Assembly: GCF_008124785.1 (NCBI RefSeq)
Contig: NZ_VNHU01000006.1
Span: forward strand, 124,001 to 188,000
Direction of reading: 5' to 3'
Length of the DNA stretch: 64,000 nucleotides
From: Aquimarina intermedia
Lineage (GTDB): Bacteria > Bacteroidota > Bacteroidia > Flavobacteriales > Flavobacteriaceae
Position numbers and translations under genes: made by a program. Shown here in pieces: positions 9,355 to 18,081 of the stretch (within the stretch, counting starts at the first letter, position 1; each line of letters starts with the position of its first letter). The notes under the pieces were generated by a model. It was not told where the DNA came from, ran no database searches, and saw only the letters and a program-made list of their open reading frames with translations.

Positions 9355-10476
9355 TTAATGTTTAAACTCTTTCATATCTTCTAATGCACCAACCAACATA
9401 TTAACATGATTAAGCGTGCAACTTTCTCCCATGATACCAATTCTCCATATTTTTCCGGCAAAAGCGCCTAGCCCCCCACCAACTTCAATGTTGTAAGTAT
9501 CCAACAACTTTTTACGTATAACACCTTCATCATTTCCTTCCGGTAAAAAAACAGAATTCAAATTTGGCAATCTATACGATGGATCAACTAAAAATTTGAA
9601 CCCCAGTCCTTCCAGTTTTGAAACTAATACTTTATGAACAATTTGATGCCTTTTATAGCGATTTTCTAACCCTTCTTCCAAAACAAGCCGTAGTGCTTGG
9701 TGCAATGCAAATATTGAAGAAACGGGAGCGGTATGGTGATATGCTCGTTTAGAGCCGCTCCAATAGTCCTTTACAAGATTAAGATCCATAAACCAACTTT
9801 GCACCGGAGTTTTTCTGTTTTCTAATACGTTTACCGCTGCTTTAGAAAAACTAATTGGAGATAGACCGGGGGGTGCACTCAAACATTTTTGGGTACCTGT
9901 ATACACTGCATCAATATTCCATTCATCCACTTTAAGCGGCATTCCGCAATACGAAGTTACAGCATCTACCACCATCAAAGCTCCTGCATTATGAACCAAC
10001 TCACTAATCTCTTGAAGCGGTTGTAAGACTCCGGTAGAGGTTTCAGCATGTACGATTGCTAACAGTTTTGGTTTCTTACATTTTTCTAAGGCATACTTAA
10101 CCTGATCCCGGGTAATAATAGATCCCCACGGAGATTCAACTTTATGGACTATTGCACCACACCGTTCAGCAATAGCAACCATCCTACCTCCAAAAACCCC
10201 ATTAACACAAATAATTACCTCATCCCCCGGTTCCAATAAGTTGACAAAACACGTTTCCATTCCCGCTGAGCCAGGAGCTGATACCACAAAAGACAACTCG
10301 TTTTTAGTCATAAAAGTCTGTTGCACCATCTGTTTCACCTCATCCATCAATTGCACAAATTGAGGATCGAGATGACCAATAAGTGGTGTAGCCATAGCTT
10401 GTAGTACTTTGGGGTGTACATCTGAAGGGCCGGGTCCCATTAAAATTCTCTTACTTGTCTTTAGTTCGGACATCAT
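9355..10476 (-). CDS. Class V PLP aminotransferase (alanine-glyoxylate / serine-pyruvate type)
   Basis: A 373-aa cytosolic enzyme of the class V aminotransferase family. The N-terminus carries MGPGPSDVHPKVLQAM, typical of alanine-glyoxylate/serine-glyoxylate aminotransferases. The cofactor strand reads VVDAVTSYCG with the PLP Asp, and the Schiff-base lysine lies in TGTQKCLSAPPG. The C-terminal IWRIGIMGESC supplies the substrate-carboxylate Arg region. It would transfer amino groups between alanine or serine and glyoxylate or pyruvate. It is a single gene facing the amidohydrolases, with no neighbour that narrows the substrate. Confidence 0.88.
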   Translation of the reverse strand: MMSELKTSKRILMGPGPSDVHPKVLQAMATPLIGHLDPQFVQLMDEVKQMVQQTFMTKNELSFVVSAPGSAGMETCFVNLLEPGDEVIICVNGVFGGRMVAIAERCGAIVHKVESPWGSIITRDQVKYALEKCKKPKLLAIVHAETSTGVLQPLQEISELVHNAGALMVVDAVTSYCGMPLKVDEWNIDAVYTGTQKCLSAPPGLSPISFSKAAVNVLENRKTPVQSWFMDLNLVKDYWSGSKRAYHHTAPVSSIFALHQALRLVLEEGLENRYKRHQIVHKVLVSKLEGLGFKFLVDPSYRLPNLNSVFLPEGNDEGVIRKKLLDTYNIEVGGGLGAFAGKIWRIGIMGESCTLNHVNMLVGALEDMKEFKH

Positions 10477-10552
10477 TTCACACTTATTTTTATAGCTACA
10501 GTATACCTGTTTGTTAAGCCATTAAAATTATGAAATAATTATTTGGAAGCAT

Positions 10553-10568
10553 ACAGACAAATGTCTGT
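10553..10568. repeat. Short inverted repeat in intergenic gap
   Basis: ACAGACA-AA-TGTCTGT is a perfect 7-bp dyad about 80 bp upstream of the aminotransferase start. It could be an operator half-site pair. No regulator gene is adjacent, so this is only a candidate. Confidence 0.3.
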
Positions 10569-10597
10569 CTCAACAAAACTCTTCGTAATCCTCTGAG

Positions 10598-10634
10598 AAT
10601 TTGATAAAAATAGAGTGAAGGAATTTATCAAATT
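10598..10634. repeat. 11-bp perfect inverted repeat
   Basis: AATTTGATAAA and TTTATCAAATT are separated by 15 bp. The dyad lies in the 232-bp gap between two minus-strand genes, about 75 bp after the stop of the exported asparagine-synthetase-like gene. Neither side has a T-run, so it is not a standard terminator; an operator or RNA-stability hairpin is possible. Apart from this and the 10553 dyad I see nothing else in the gap. Confidence 0.4.
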
Positions 10635-10708
10635 TGTCAATTCACTAAAATTCCCTATCATTTTTATGAAAAAAATAATAGGCACAACACGCACTCGTGG
10701 TTTAAAAA

Positions 10709-12049
10709 TTAAGTTTTTTGTTTTTTCTTCTTTGCAGCAGGGAATAATACATTATTGAGTATCAGTCGATACCCGGGAGAATTAGGATGTAATTCTAGCT
10801 CCGTCTTTGGATCTCCTACTCTATGCTGATAATCTTCCGGATCGTGGCCTCCATAAAACGTAAAAAAACCTTTTCCTTTAATTCCGTGGATATACCTAGC
10901 CTCTCCATTTGCTTTATTCTCACCTAGAATCAAAACATTTGATTTAATCTCCTGTGGATCATACGCTGTGGTTTGTCCCATAAATCCTTTGACCAGTGCT
11001 GTATGATTTTGACATAACATCGTAGGAATAGGATCCCATTTTGCAGAAAAATCCATGAGTGTAAAATAATCAGTTGTCTTAGAAACTTGCCTCTTTCTCG
11101 TCATATCAATTGAAGAAAATTCATAAATATTGGGACTTCGCTCTAATGTAAAATTCTTAAAAGCAAACGTTTTAGAATAGTCTATTTTTGATTGATATCC
11201 TGGATCACTTGGATCACCGTCAAACATAGGTTCACAAATATCTACATGCTCTGCAGATAAGGCAATCTCAAAACTATCGGTTGCACTGCACATGGCAAAC
11301 ATAAATCCACCTCCAACAACATAATCTCTTATTTTCAACGCTACAGCGAGTTTTTCATCCGAAACTTTATCATAACCCAAGGATTTTGCCAGAGCTTCTG
11401 CCTGTTTCTTCTCTTTTATATACCAAGGTGTAGCTCGATATGTGGCATAAAATTTTCCGTACTGCCCTGTAAAATCTTCATGGTGCAAATGCAACCAATC
11501 ATACAGAATCAAGTTATCCTCTAAAACTTCCTTATCATAAATCGTTTCATAAGGTATCTCTGCGTATGTCAACACCATCGTAACAGCATCATCCCAAGGC
11601 TGATTTCCTTTTGGAGAATATACTGCAATTTTGGGTGCTTTTTCTAATATAACGGCTTCCATGTTTTGCGAGGGGCTGCTAATGCTAGCCAAAATTGACG
11701 CTGTTTCTCCCTCATCCAGTATTTCAAAAGATATCCCTCGAATAACACATTCTTTTTTGATAAGTTCAGTGTTGGGCAACAAAAATGATCCCCCTCTGTA
11801 ATTAAGTAACCACTTCACCTTTAAATCCTTGCTCAATGTCCAATAGGTAATACCATAAGCTTTTAGATGATTTTGCTGACCTTCGGCATCCATCGGAATT
11901 AAAATATAGGAGGCATTGGAGAGTTGAAAACAAAAAAATAGTATAAAAAACAAAAAGCCATACTTTCCTTTAGAAAGAAAGGAAAGCACAGGCTCTTTAT
12001 TACATTTGTTTATCCTAGAATGGAATATCGTCGTCATCATTAGCTTCAT
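10709..12049 (-). CDS. Exported protein of the family labelled 'asparagine synthetase B' in Bacteroidota
   Basis: A 446-aa protein with an internal hydrophobic signal segment (about 29-46, before NASYILIPMD). It contains none of the features of true AsnB: no N-terminal catalytic Cys2 and no SGGLDSS pyrophosphatase loop. Instead, KIAVYSPKGNQPWDDAV starts a Rossmann-like segment, followed by DWLHLHHEDFTGQYGKF, ending with HGIKGKGFFTFYGGHDPEDY and LHPNSPGYRLILNNVLFP. This resembles a ThuA/glutamine-amidotransferase-like fold in a periplasmic or surface protein. Function unknown. The chosen start overlaps the dnaB end by 35 bp, and the long pre-signal leader suggests the real start may be downstream at a non-ATG codon. 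Confidence 0.75.
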   Translation of the reverse strand: MKLMMTTIFHSRINKCNKEPVLSFLSKGKYGFLFFILFFCFQLSNASYILIPMDAEGQQNHLKAYGITYWTLSKDLKVKWLLNYRGGSFLLPNTELIKKECVIRGISFEILDEGETASILASISSPSQNMEAVILEKAPKIAVYSPKGNQPWDDAVTMVLTYAEIPYETIYDKEVLEDNLILYDWLHLHHEDFTGQYGKFYATYRATPWYIKEKKQAEALAKSLGYDKVSDEKLAVALKIRDYVVGGGFMFAMCSATDSFEIALSAEHVDICEPMFDGDPSDPGYQSKIDYSKTFAFKNFTLERSPNIYEFSSIDMTRKRQVSKTTDYFTLMDFSAKWDPIPTMLCQNHTALVKGFMGQTTAYDPQEIKSNVLILGENKANGEARYIHGIKGKGFFTFYGGHDPEDYQHRVGDPKTELELHPNSPGYRLILNNVLFPAAKKKKQKT

Positions 12050-13562
12050 TTATGCTACTCCCGAAAGCTTCCTCTGCACTAGGTAAATGCCCTGTGCTAA
12101 AAGGATCTTCCTCTTCTTTACCATCATTCATTTTAGAATGAAATTCAAAAGGAGTGCCAAAGTCATCTAAGTTATCAAATTTACCCAGATGCCCGATAAA
12201 TTTTAACCTTATGTTTTCCAGACCACCGTTACGGTGCTTAGCTACGATAAATTCACCCTGCCCTTGGGTCGGAGAACGTTCTTCATCATCCCATTCATCA
12301 ATTTTATAATATTCGGGACGATAAATAAACGATACAATATCTGCATCCTGCTCAATTGCTCCGGACTCCCTCAAGTCACTTAAGAGAGGTCGTTTACTTC
12401 CTCCACGAGTTTCTACAGCACGCGATAACTGTGATAACGCAATTACCGGTACATTTAATTCTTTTGCCAGCGCTTTTAAGTTTCTTGATATTGTAGAGAT
12501 TTCCTGTTCACGGTTTCCGTTTTTACCAGTTCCTCCTGCAGTCATCAGTTGCAAATAATCGATAACGATCATACGAATACCATGCTGCGAGCTTAAACGT
12601 CTTGCTTTAGCTCGTAGATCAAAAATTGAAAGCGAAGGTGTATCATCAATAAATAAAGGTGCTTTTTCTAAATCCTTTACTTTAACATTGAGCTGTTCCC
12701 ATTCATGTTTCTCTAATTTACCAGTTCTGAGCTTTTCTGAAGAGAGTCCTGTTTCAGAAGAGATCAATCGCGTAATCAATTGTACTGATGACATCTCCAA
12801 AGAAAAGAAGGCCACAGGAATCCCTTGACCTACAGCCATATTACGCGCCATAGAGAGGGTCAACGCTGTTTTACCCATACCTGGACGCGCTGCTACAATA
12901 ATTAAGTCACTGGGCTGCCATCCTGAAGTTAACCGGTCAAGTTTATCAAACCCTGAGGGCACCCCGCTAAGTCCTTCCTTATTTGAAATTTCCTGAATTT
13001 TTTTCTTGGCCTGAATAACAAGATTTTGTGCAGTTTCTGTAGAACGTTTAATATTACCTTGAGTAACTTCATATAAGCGTGATTCGGCCATATCTAACAG
13101 ATCAAAGACATCGGTTGATTCGTCATACGATTCCTCAATAATCTCATTAGAAATTTTAATTAAACTACGCTGAATATATTTTTGTAAAATAATACGCGCA
13201 TGAAACTCGATATGGGCAGAAGAAGATACTTTTTGGGTTAACTGAACTAAATAGTAGTCTCCACCGGCTATTTCCAATTTCCCATCCTTTTTTAATTGGC
13301 TCGAAACCGTTAATAAGTCAATAGGCTCGGAGTTTTCGAAGAGTTTAAATATAGCTTCAAAAATATATTGATGTGATTCCCGATAGAAAACATCCGGATT
13401 GAGAATATCGATAATTTCATCAACACCTTTTTTATCAATCATCATCGCTCCCAAAACAACTTCCTCTAAATCAATTGCTTGTGGAGGTATTTTTCCTTTT
13501 TCAAGCGAAATTACGTTTCCCCTTCCGTAATTTTTTTGTTGAGATTGTTGTACTTTTTCCAT
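12015..13562 (-). CDS. dnaB: Replicative DNA helicase DnaB
   Basis: Hexameric 5'-3' helicase at the replication fork. The N-terminal domain (about 25-130) has the family-typical IPPQAIDLEEVVLGAMM. The RecA-like C-terminal domain holds Walker A (ARPGMGKTAL), the LEMS segment, Walker B in MIVIDYLQLM, the switch QLSRAVE, and the LSDLRESGAIEQDADIV arginine-finger region. The frame extends upstream to 13595, but the ATG at 13562 (MEKVQQSQQKNYGRG) is preferred because the upstream leader looks non-coding. No intein interrupts the Walker A region. The next gene overlaps its 3' end, suggesting read-through into it. Confidence 0.95.
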   Translation of the reverse strand: MEKVQQSQQKNYGRGNVISLEKGKIPPQAIDLEEVVLGAMMIDKKGVDEIIDILNPDVFYRESHQYIFEAIFKLFENSEPIDLLTVSSQLKKDGKLEIAGGDYYLVQLTQKVSSSAHIEFHARIILQKYIQRSLIKISNEIIEESYDESTDVFDLLDMAESRLYEVTQGNIKRSTETAQNLVIQAKKKIQEISNKEGLSGVPSGFDKLDRLTSGWQPSDLIIVAARPGMGKTALTLSMARNMAVGQGIPVAFFSLEMSSVQLITRLISSETGLSSEKLRTGKLEKHEWEQLNVKVKDLEKAPLFIDDTPSLSIFDLRAKARRLSSQHGIRMIVIDYLQLMTAGGTGKNGNREQEISTISRNLKALAKELNVPVIALSQLSRAVETRGGSKRPLLSDLRESGAIEQDADIVSFIYRPEYYKIDEWDDEERSPTQGQGEFIVAKHRNGGLENIRLKFIGHLGKFDNLDDFGTPFEFHSKMNDGKEEEDPFSTGHLPSAEEAFGSSINEANDDDDIPF

Positions 13563-13674
13563 AGCTACGAATGTAAACAAATTGTAAAGAGACAAGCAAA
13601 ATCCCTAGTTGGGATTGTTAACTGTTCATAAACAATTGAACTGTTAATAACTTGTTTTTATTGTTAATAAGCAT

Positions 13675-13705
13675 AAAAAAATCTGAAGTTACAAACTTCA
13701 GATTT
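13675..13705 (-). terminator. Intrinsic terminator after accA
   Basis: AAATCTGAAGT and ACTTCAGATTT form an 11-bp perfect stem with a five-base loop. On the minus strand it runs into six T. It lies 25 bp past the accA stop. Confidence 0.9.
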
Positions 13706-13729
13706 AGTTAGTAAGTGGTTTTTTAGTAC

Positions 13730-14683
13730 TTACCCTTTGAAGACTCCCATATCAGCATATTTATCCATACGCTTTTTTACCAAATCTTCTGGTGATAAGT
13801 TTTTAAGCTCCATATAAGAGCTATATATTTTTTCTTGAACCGTTTCAAACATTTTTTTACGATTACTATGCGCACCTCCAAGAGGCTCTTTGATAATTTC
13901 GTCGATCAGTTTTTGCTTTTTCATATCAGTAGCGGTAAGCTTAAGAGCTTCGGCTGCCTGTTCTTTGTATTCCCAACTGCGCCAAAGAATAGAAGAGCAG
14001 GATTCTGGTGAAATTACCGAATACCAGGTATTCTCCAACATCATTACTTTATCACCTACCCCAATACCTAATGCTCCACCACTGGCACCTTCTCCTATAA
14101 TGATAACAGAAATCGGCACTTTCAGACGTGTCATTTCAAGAATATTACGTGCAATCGCTTCTCCTTGACCACGCTCTTCTGCTTCTAATCCAGGGTATGC
14201 CCCGGGAGTATCTACAAAACAAACTACAGGGATATTAAATTTTTCTGCGCTTTTCATTAAACGAAGCGCTTTACGATACCCTTCTGGGTTGGCCATTCCA
14301 AAATTACGGTACTGTCTTGTTTTTGTATTATAGCCCTTTTGCTGACCGACAAACATGAAGGTTTGATCGCCTACTTTACCAAGTCCACCGATCATAGCTT
14401 TATCATCTTTTACATTACGATCGCCATGAAGTTCTAAAAAAGAATCCCCACATATCGCCTTAATATAATCTAATGTATAGGGTCTGGATGGGTGTCTTGA
14501 CAGCTGAACTCGTTGCCAAGCTGTAAGATTTTTATATATCTCCTTTTTAGTTTCGTTGAGTTTTTTTTCAATCTGTTTACAGGTATCTGTAACATCAACC
14601 TCACTCTCCTGACCTATCGCGCAAGCTTTGTTAAACTGTTCTTCCAGCTCTTTAATAGGAAGCTCAAAATCTAAATATTCCAT
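13730..14683 (-). CDS. accA: Acetyl-CoA carboxylase carboxyltransferase subunit alpha
   Basis: A 317-aa cytosolic subunit that, with AccD, moves CO2 from carboxybiotin to acetyl-CoA to give malonyl-CoA, the first step of fatty-acid synthesis. Visible family segments are [23 protein letters not shown], the glycine-rich oxyanion region [15 protein letters not shown], and [13 protein letters not shown] near the C-terminus. The length is standard for AccA. A Bacteroidota -7 element (TATATTTG on the minus strand, 14720-14727) lies about 37 bp upstream of the start, and a terminator follows, so it is probably a single-gene unit. Confidence 0.96.
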   Translation of the reverse strand: MEYLDFELPIKELEEQFNKACAIGQESEVDVTDTCKQIEKKLNETKKEIYKNLTAWQRVQLSRHPSRPYTLDYIKAICGDSFLELHGDRNVKDDKAMIGGLGKVGDQTFMFVGQQKGYNTKTRQYRNFGMANPEGYRKALRLMKSAEKFNIPVVCFVDTPGAYPGLEAEERGQGEAIARNILEMTRLKVPISVIIIGEGASGGALGIGVGDKVMMLENTWYSVISPESCSSILWRSWEYKEQAAEALKLTATDMKKQKLIDEIIKEPLGGAHSNRKKMFETVQEKIYSSYMELKNLSPEDLVKKRMDKYADMGVFKG

Positions 14684-14745
14684 AATAAGAATATATTTTT
14701 ATTTACTAGGGTTAGCCGACAAATATAAAACTTTACTTGAGAAAG

Positions 14746-15666
14746 TTATACGATGACCTTTGTCTTTTTATTTTTTTTGAAATTTTTGAAAATACCATTC
14801 AGAATTACTGTACTAATAATTATTAACGCTCCATAATAAAACGATGGACTCATTTGCTCTGACTCTCCAAAAATTAAGAATGCCAAAAAAATTCCGTACA
14901 CAGGTTCCATATTTATGGTTAACATCACCGTATAAGGACTTAGATATTTCATTACTTTAACCGAACCTATGAATGCATATGCAGTACACACAGATGCTAA
15001 TAACAACATATACATCCAGTCTGAAAGGGATAAATTGAAAAACTGAATTGTAAAACCGTTCATACCGCCAGTATATAATGTTACACCTAATAAATATACA
15101 GTAATAATTCCTACTCCGCTCAACAATTCATAAAAAGAAATCATAGAAGGATCGTATTTTTGAGCAATCTTTCCATTAATTAAAGAAAAAACGGCTGATA
15201 AAAATGCTGAACATAATGCATAGACTATTCCTAAAAAATAATCTCCTTCTACATTAAAAATAATGTATAATCCAACAATCACCAATATCCCAAACAGTAG
15301 TTCATACCAGATTACCTTTCTTTTATAAAAAACCGGTTCTAATACAGAAGTAAAAAAAGCACCGGTAGACAATAGCGCGAGTGTTATAGAAACATTAGAT
15401 ACCTTAATGGCTGCAAAAAACGTGATCCAATGCAGTGCTATCACACCCCCGGCTGCTATCAAAAGTAAGAGTAATTGATTGGAAACTTTTAATTTGATTT
15501 TTCTGAAATAAATAAACACCAGAATAAATCCGGAAGCCAAAAGCATTCTATACCAAACTAATGGCAGGGCCTCAATTGAAATCAACTCTCCTAAAATAGC
15601 AGTAAACCCCCATACAAATACAATAAGATGTAAGTGTAAATAATTTTGAAGCTTAACGTTTGGCAT
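14746..15666 (-). CDS. EamA/DMT-family membrane transporter
   Basis: A 306-aa inner-membrane protein with about ten predicted hydrophobic helices in two EamA repeats (about 10-140 and 150-290). The second repeat has PYTVMLTINMEPVYGIFLAF, and the protein ends in a Lys-rich cytoplasmic tail. DMT transporters export metabolites or amino acids, but the substrate cannot be read from sequence. Its start overlaps the end of the LptF/G-type permease gene by 14 bp, so it is translated from the same transcript. Confidence 0.88.
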   Translation of the reverse strand: MPNVKLQNYLHLHLIVFVWGFTAILGELISIEALPLVWYRMLLASGFILVFIYFRKIKLKVSNQLLLLLIAAGGVIALHWITFFAAIKVSNVSITLALLSTGAFFTSVLEPVFYKRKVIWYELLFGILVIVGLYIIFNVEGDYFLGIVYALCSAFLSAVFSLINGKIAQKYDPSMISFYELLSGVGIITVYLLGVTLYTGGMNGFTIQFFNLSLSDWMYMLLLASVCTAYAFIGSVKVMKYLSPYTVMLTINMEPVYGIFLAFLIFGESEQMSPSFYYGALIIISTVILNGIFKNFKKNKKTKVIV

Positions 15667-16729
15667 TATATAAAAGATAAATTGCTAACAATCCAAAAGA
15701 AACATTGGGGAACCATACTGCAACCAAGGGAGGAAAATCGGACTGATTTGCCATAGTTCCCAATACTTTATCAATAAAAATAAATAGGAAGGCTAAGGAA
15801 ATTCCGACTGCTAGATTGACTCCCATCCCGCCTCTTCGTTTCATTGAAGAAACTGCTACCCCTATAATTGTGAGAATAAATGCTGAAATAGGTATACTCC
15901 ATCTTTTATAAGCCACCACTTTATAGCGATTAATATCAGAAGAGCCTCGCTTGCTCTCTTTTTCTATAAATTTTCTTAGTTCTAAATAATCCAGTGTTTC
16001 TGCGACATAGGTTACGGGAGTAAACTCGTCAATATTAAAAGGTAAGATGGTGTCTTTGACAGGCAATTTTTCTATAATATCCTGGTTCTCTTTCACTTCT
16101 CTTTTTACATAATCACGAAGCTCATAAATACTATCAGTTACATTATATGTAATCTTACGTGCAGAAATTTTAGTTTTCAACTTATTACCATCAAAATATT
16201 CCAACGTAAAATTAGTTGCGGATTTATCCAAGGGTCTAAAATCATTAGCATATAAAAACACACTATCATTTATTTGTCGATAGACATTACTGGTTTCCTG
16301 AACCTTTTTATTCTTTTTTAAATAGGAGTACTTAAATTCATTAAACCCTTGACTTGCATTAGGCGCCAGAAACAATCCCATCGCCAATGCTCCAATACAA
16401 ATTATAATCGCACCAATCATATAAGGACGTAAAAATCGCCAAAAAGAAACACCTGAACTTAAAAATGCGATAATTTCGGTTTTATTAGCAAGTTTGGAGG
16501 TAAACCAAATTACTGAAAGAAAAACAAACAATGGAAATAACAGATTCGCAAAATATACAGTAAAGTCTAGGTAATAAGCTATTACAGCATCTAGCGGGAC
16601 ACTGTGTTCAAGCATATTATCAATCTTTTCGGATAAATCTACAATAATACCTATTGGAATAAACAATAGGATCATTGTGAAAAAGGTCCCCAAATAGCGT
16701 TTTAGTATATACCAATCCAGTATTTTCAC
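15653..16729 (-). CDS. LptF/LptG-family LPS export permease
   Basis: A 358-aa permease of the YjgP/YjgQ family: about three transmembrane helices at the N-terminus (residues 10-120), a periplasmic jellyroll domain (about 130-265), then three more helices with GGMGVNLAVGISLAFLFIF and the conserved final segment. It is the transmembrane half of the LptB2FG ABC transporter, which lifts LPS onto the Lpt bridge. The start is GTG, immediately after the tgt stop (TAA then GTG with no gap), so translation is likely coupled to tgt. One such gene occurs here; the partner permease must lie elsewhere. Confidence 0.9.
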   Translation of the reverse strand: MKILDWYILKRYLGTFFTMILLFIPIGIIVDLSEKIDNMLEHSVPLDAVIAYYLDFTVYFANLLFPLFVFLSVIWFTSKLANKTEIIAFLSSGVSFWRFLRPYMIGAIIICIGALAMGLFLAPNASQGFNEFKYSYLKKNKKVQETSNVYRQINDSVFLYANDFRPLDKSATNFTLEYFDGNKLKTKISARKITYNVTDSIYELRDYVKREVKENQDIIEKLPVKDTILPFNIDEFTPVTYVAETLDYLELRKFIEKESKRGSSDINRYKVVAYKRWSIPISAFILTIIGVAVSSMKRRGGMGVNLAVGISLAFLFIFIDKVLGTMANQSDFPPLVAVWFPNVSFGLLAIYLLYNAKR

Positions 16730-17860
16730 TTACAGTCTTTTATCCATTTGTTTAACCATTTGCTCTTTCCATGTTCTAAAGTCTCCGGCTAAGATATGTT
16801 TTCTTGCCTCACGAACCAACCACATATAAAAACCTAAATTATGAATTGTAGCAATCTGTTTGCCTAGCAATTCGTTAACAGTAAATAAATGCTTTAAATA
16901 TGCTTTAGAATATTCTGTATCCACAAAGGTGATTCCCATCTCATCAATAGGAGAGAAATCATCTTCCCATTTTTTATTTTTAATATTGATTGTTCCATGA
17001 GCAGTAAACAGCATTCCGTTACGTGCATTTCTTGTAGGCATAACGCAATCAAACATATCCACTCCCAAGGCAATATTTTCTAAAATATTAATAGGTGTTC
17101 CCACTCCCATCAAATAACGAGGTTTATCCTCGGGTAAAATATCAGTAACCACTTCGGTCATAGCATACATTTCCTCTGCAGGTTCCCCTACGGACAGTCC
17201 GCCAATAGCATTCCCTTGTGCGCCGGCATTTGCAATATATTCTGCAGATTGCATACGTAAATCTTTATACGTGCTTCCTTGCACTATTGGAAATAGTGTT
17301 TGATCATACCCATACTTAGTTGGTACTTTCTCTAAATGATTAATACAACGATCCAACCATCGATGTGTCATATGCATGCTACGCTTTGCATATCGATAAT
17401 CGCAAGGATATGGAGTACACTCATCAAATGCCATAATAATATCAGCACCTATTGTACGCTGTATTTCCATAACGCTTTCCGGGCTAAAAAAATGAAAGGA
17501 GCCATCGATATGGGATTTAAACTTAACCCCTTCTTCTTTAATTTTTCTGTTTGCTGAAAGCGAATATACCTGATACCCTCCGCTATCTGTTAAGATACTT
17601 CGGTCCCAATTCATAAACTTATGCAACCCTCCCGCCTGTTCAAGGATCTTGGTTTGAGGTCTCAAATACAGATGATAGGTGTTCCCTAAGATTATATCCG
17701 GATTTATATCATTTTTTAATTCTCTTTGATGTACACCTTTGACTGTTCCTACAGTTCCTACAGGCATAAATATAGGAGTCTCAATTACTCCGTGATCTGT
17801 GGTTACTTTTCCTGCTCTGGCGCTACTTTGAGCGTCCTTTGATAAAAGTTCAAATTGCAT
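16730..17860 (-). CDS. tgt: tRNA-guanine transglycosylase (queuosine tRNA-ribosyltransferase)
   Basis: A 376-aa cytosolic enzyme that swaps guanine 34 for preQ1 in GUN-anticodon tRNAs. Family segments are: GTVGTVKGV, the active-site loop LTDSGGYQVYSL, AFDECTPYP, GLSVGEP, YLMGVGTP and the nucleophile region DMFDCVMPTRNARNG. The C-terminal zinc motif CxCxxC expected after the PLD/PID segment is absent: the region reads SPIDEMGITFVDTEYSKAYL with no Cys, although the later His is kept. The frame opens at 17914 (TTG), but the ATG at 17860 starts the family-typical MQFELLSKD, and a promoter -7 box overlaps the would-be leader. Confidence 0.94.
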   Translation of the reverse strand: MQFELLSKDAQSSARAGKVTTDHGVIETPIFMPVGTVGTVKGVHQRELKNDINPDIILGNTYHLYLRPQTKILEQAGGLHKFMNWDRSILTDSGGYQVYSLSANRKIKEEGVKFKSHIDGSFHFFSPESVMEIQRTIGADIIMAFDECTPYPCDYRYAKRSMHMTHRWLDRCINHLEKVPTKYGYDQTLFPIVQGSTYKDLRMQSAEYIANAGAQGNAIGGLSVGEPAEEMYAMTEVVTDILPEDKPRYLMGVGTPINILENIALGVDMFDCVMPTRNARNGMLFTAHGTINIKNKKWEDDFSPIDEMGITFVDTEYSKAYLKHLFTVNELLGKQIATIHNLGFYMWLVREARKHILAGDFRTWKEQMVKQMDKRL

Positions 17861-17880
17861 AATTTCTTTTTCGTCGTCGG

Positions 17881-17914
17881 CAAAGATAAGTATTACCATT
17901 AAATACCTGTACAA
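17881..17914 (-). promoter_or_regulatory. Promoter of tgt-lptF/G-eamA operon
   Basis: On the minus strand TATCTTTG (17888-17881) is a perfect TAnnTTTG -7 element. TTG at 17914-17912 lies 23 bp upstream, slightly longer than the usual 19. It places transcription start near 17874, just before the tgt ATG. Confidence 0.6.
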
Positions 17915-18018
17915 TATATCAAGTTTAAGACTAAAGCAAAACTTAGTACGTATTGGATAGCATCATTACACCCAGATTGTTATTAACAAGAATATCTTAA
18001 TTAAAAGCTGCTTAGACA

Positions 18019-18050
18019 TTTTGCCACCCTCTACAAATCAACTATTTTTG
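18019..18050 (+). promoter_or_regulatory. Promoter of transketolase genes (TTTTG-N19-TATTTTTG)
   Basis: TTTTG ends at 18023 and TATTTTTG spans 18043-18050, with exactly 19 bp between them. This is the full Bacteroidota sigma-A consensus, 31 bp upstream of the transketolase ATG. Confidence 0.75.
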
Positions 18051-18081
18051 ACCTTTCATTATTAAGATAATAAGCAGCATA

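Noticed and set aside
10709-12049. True asparagine synthetase
   Set aside because: No glutaminase Cys2, no SGGLDSS loop, and a signal segment is present.
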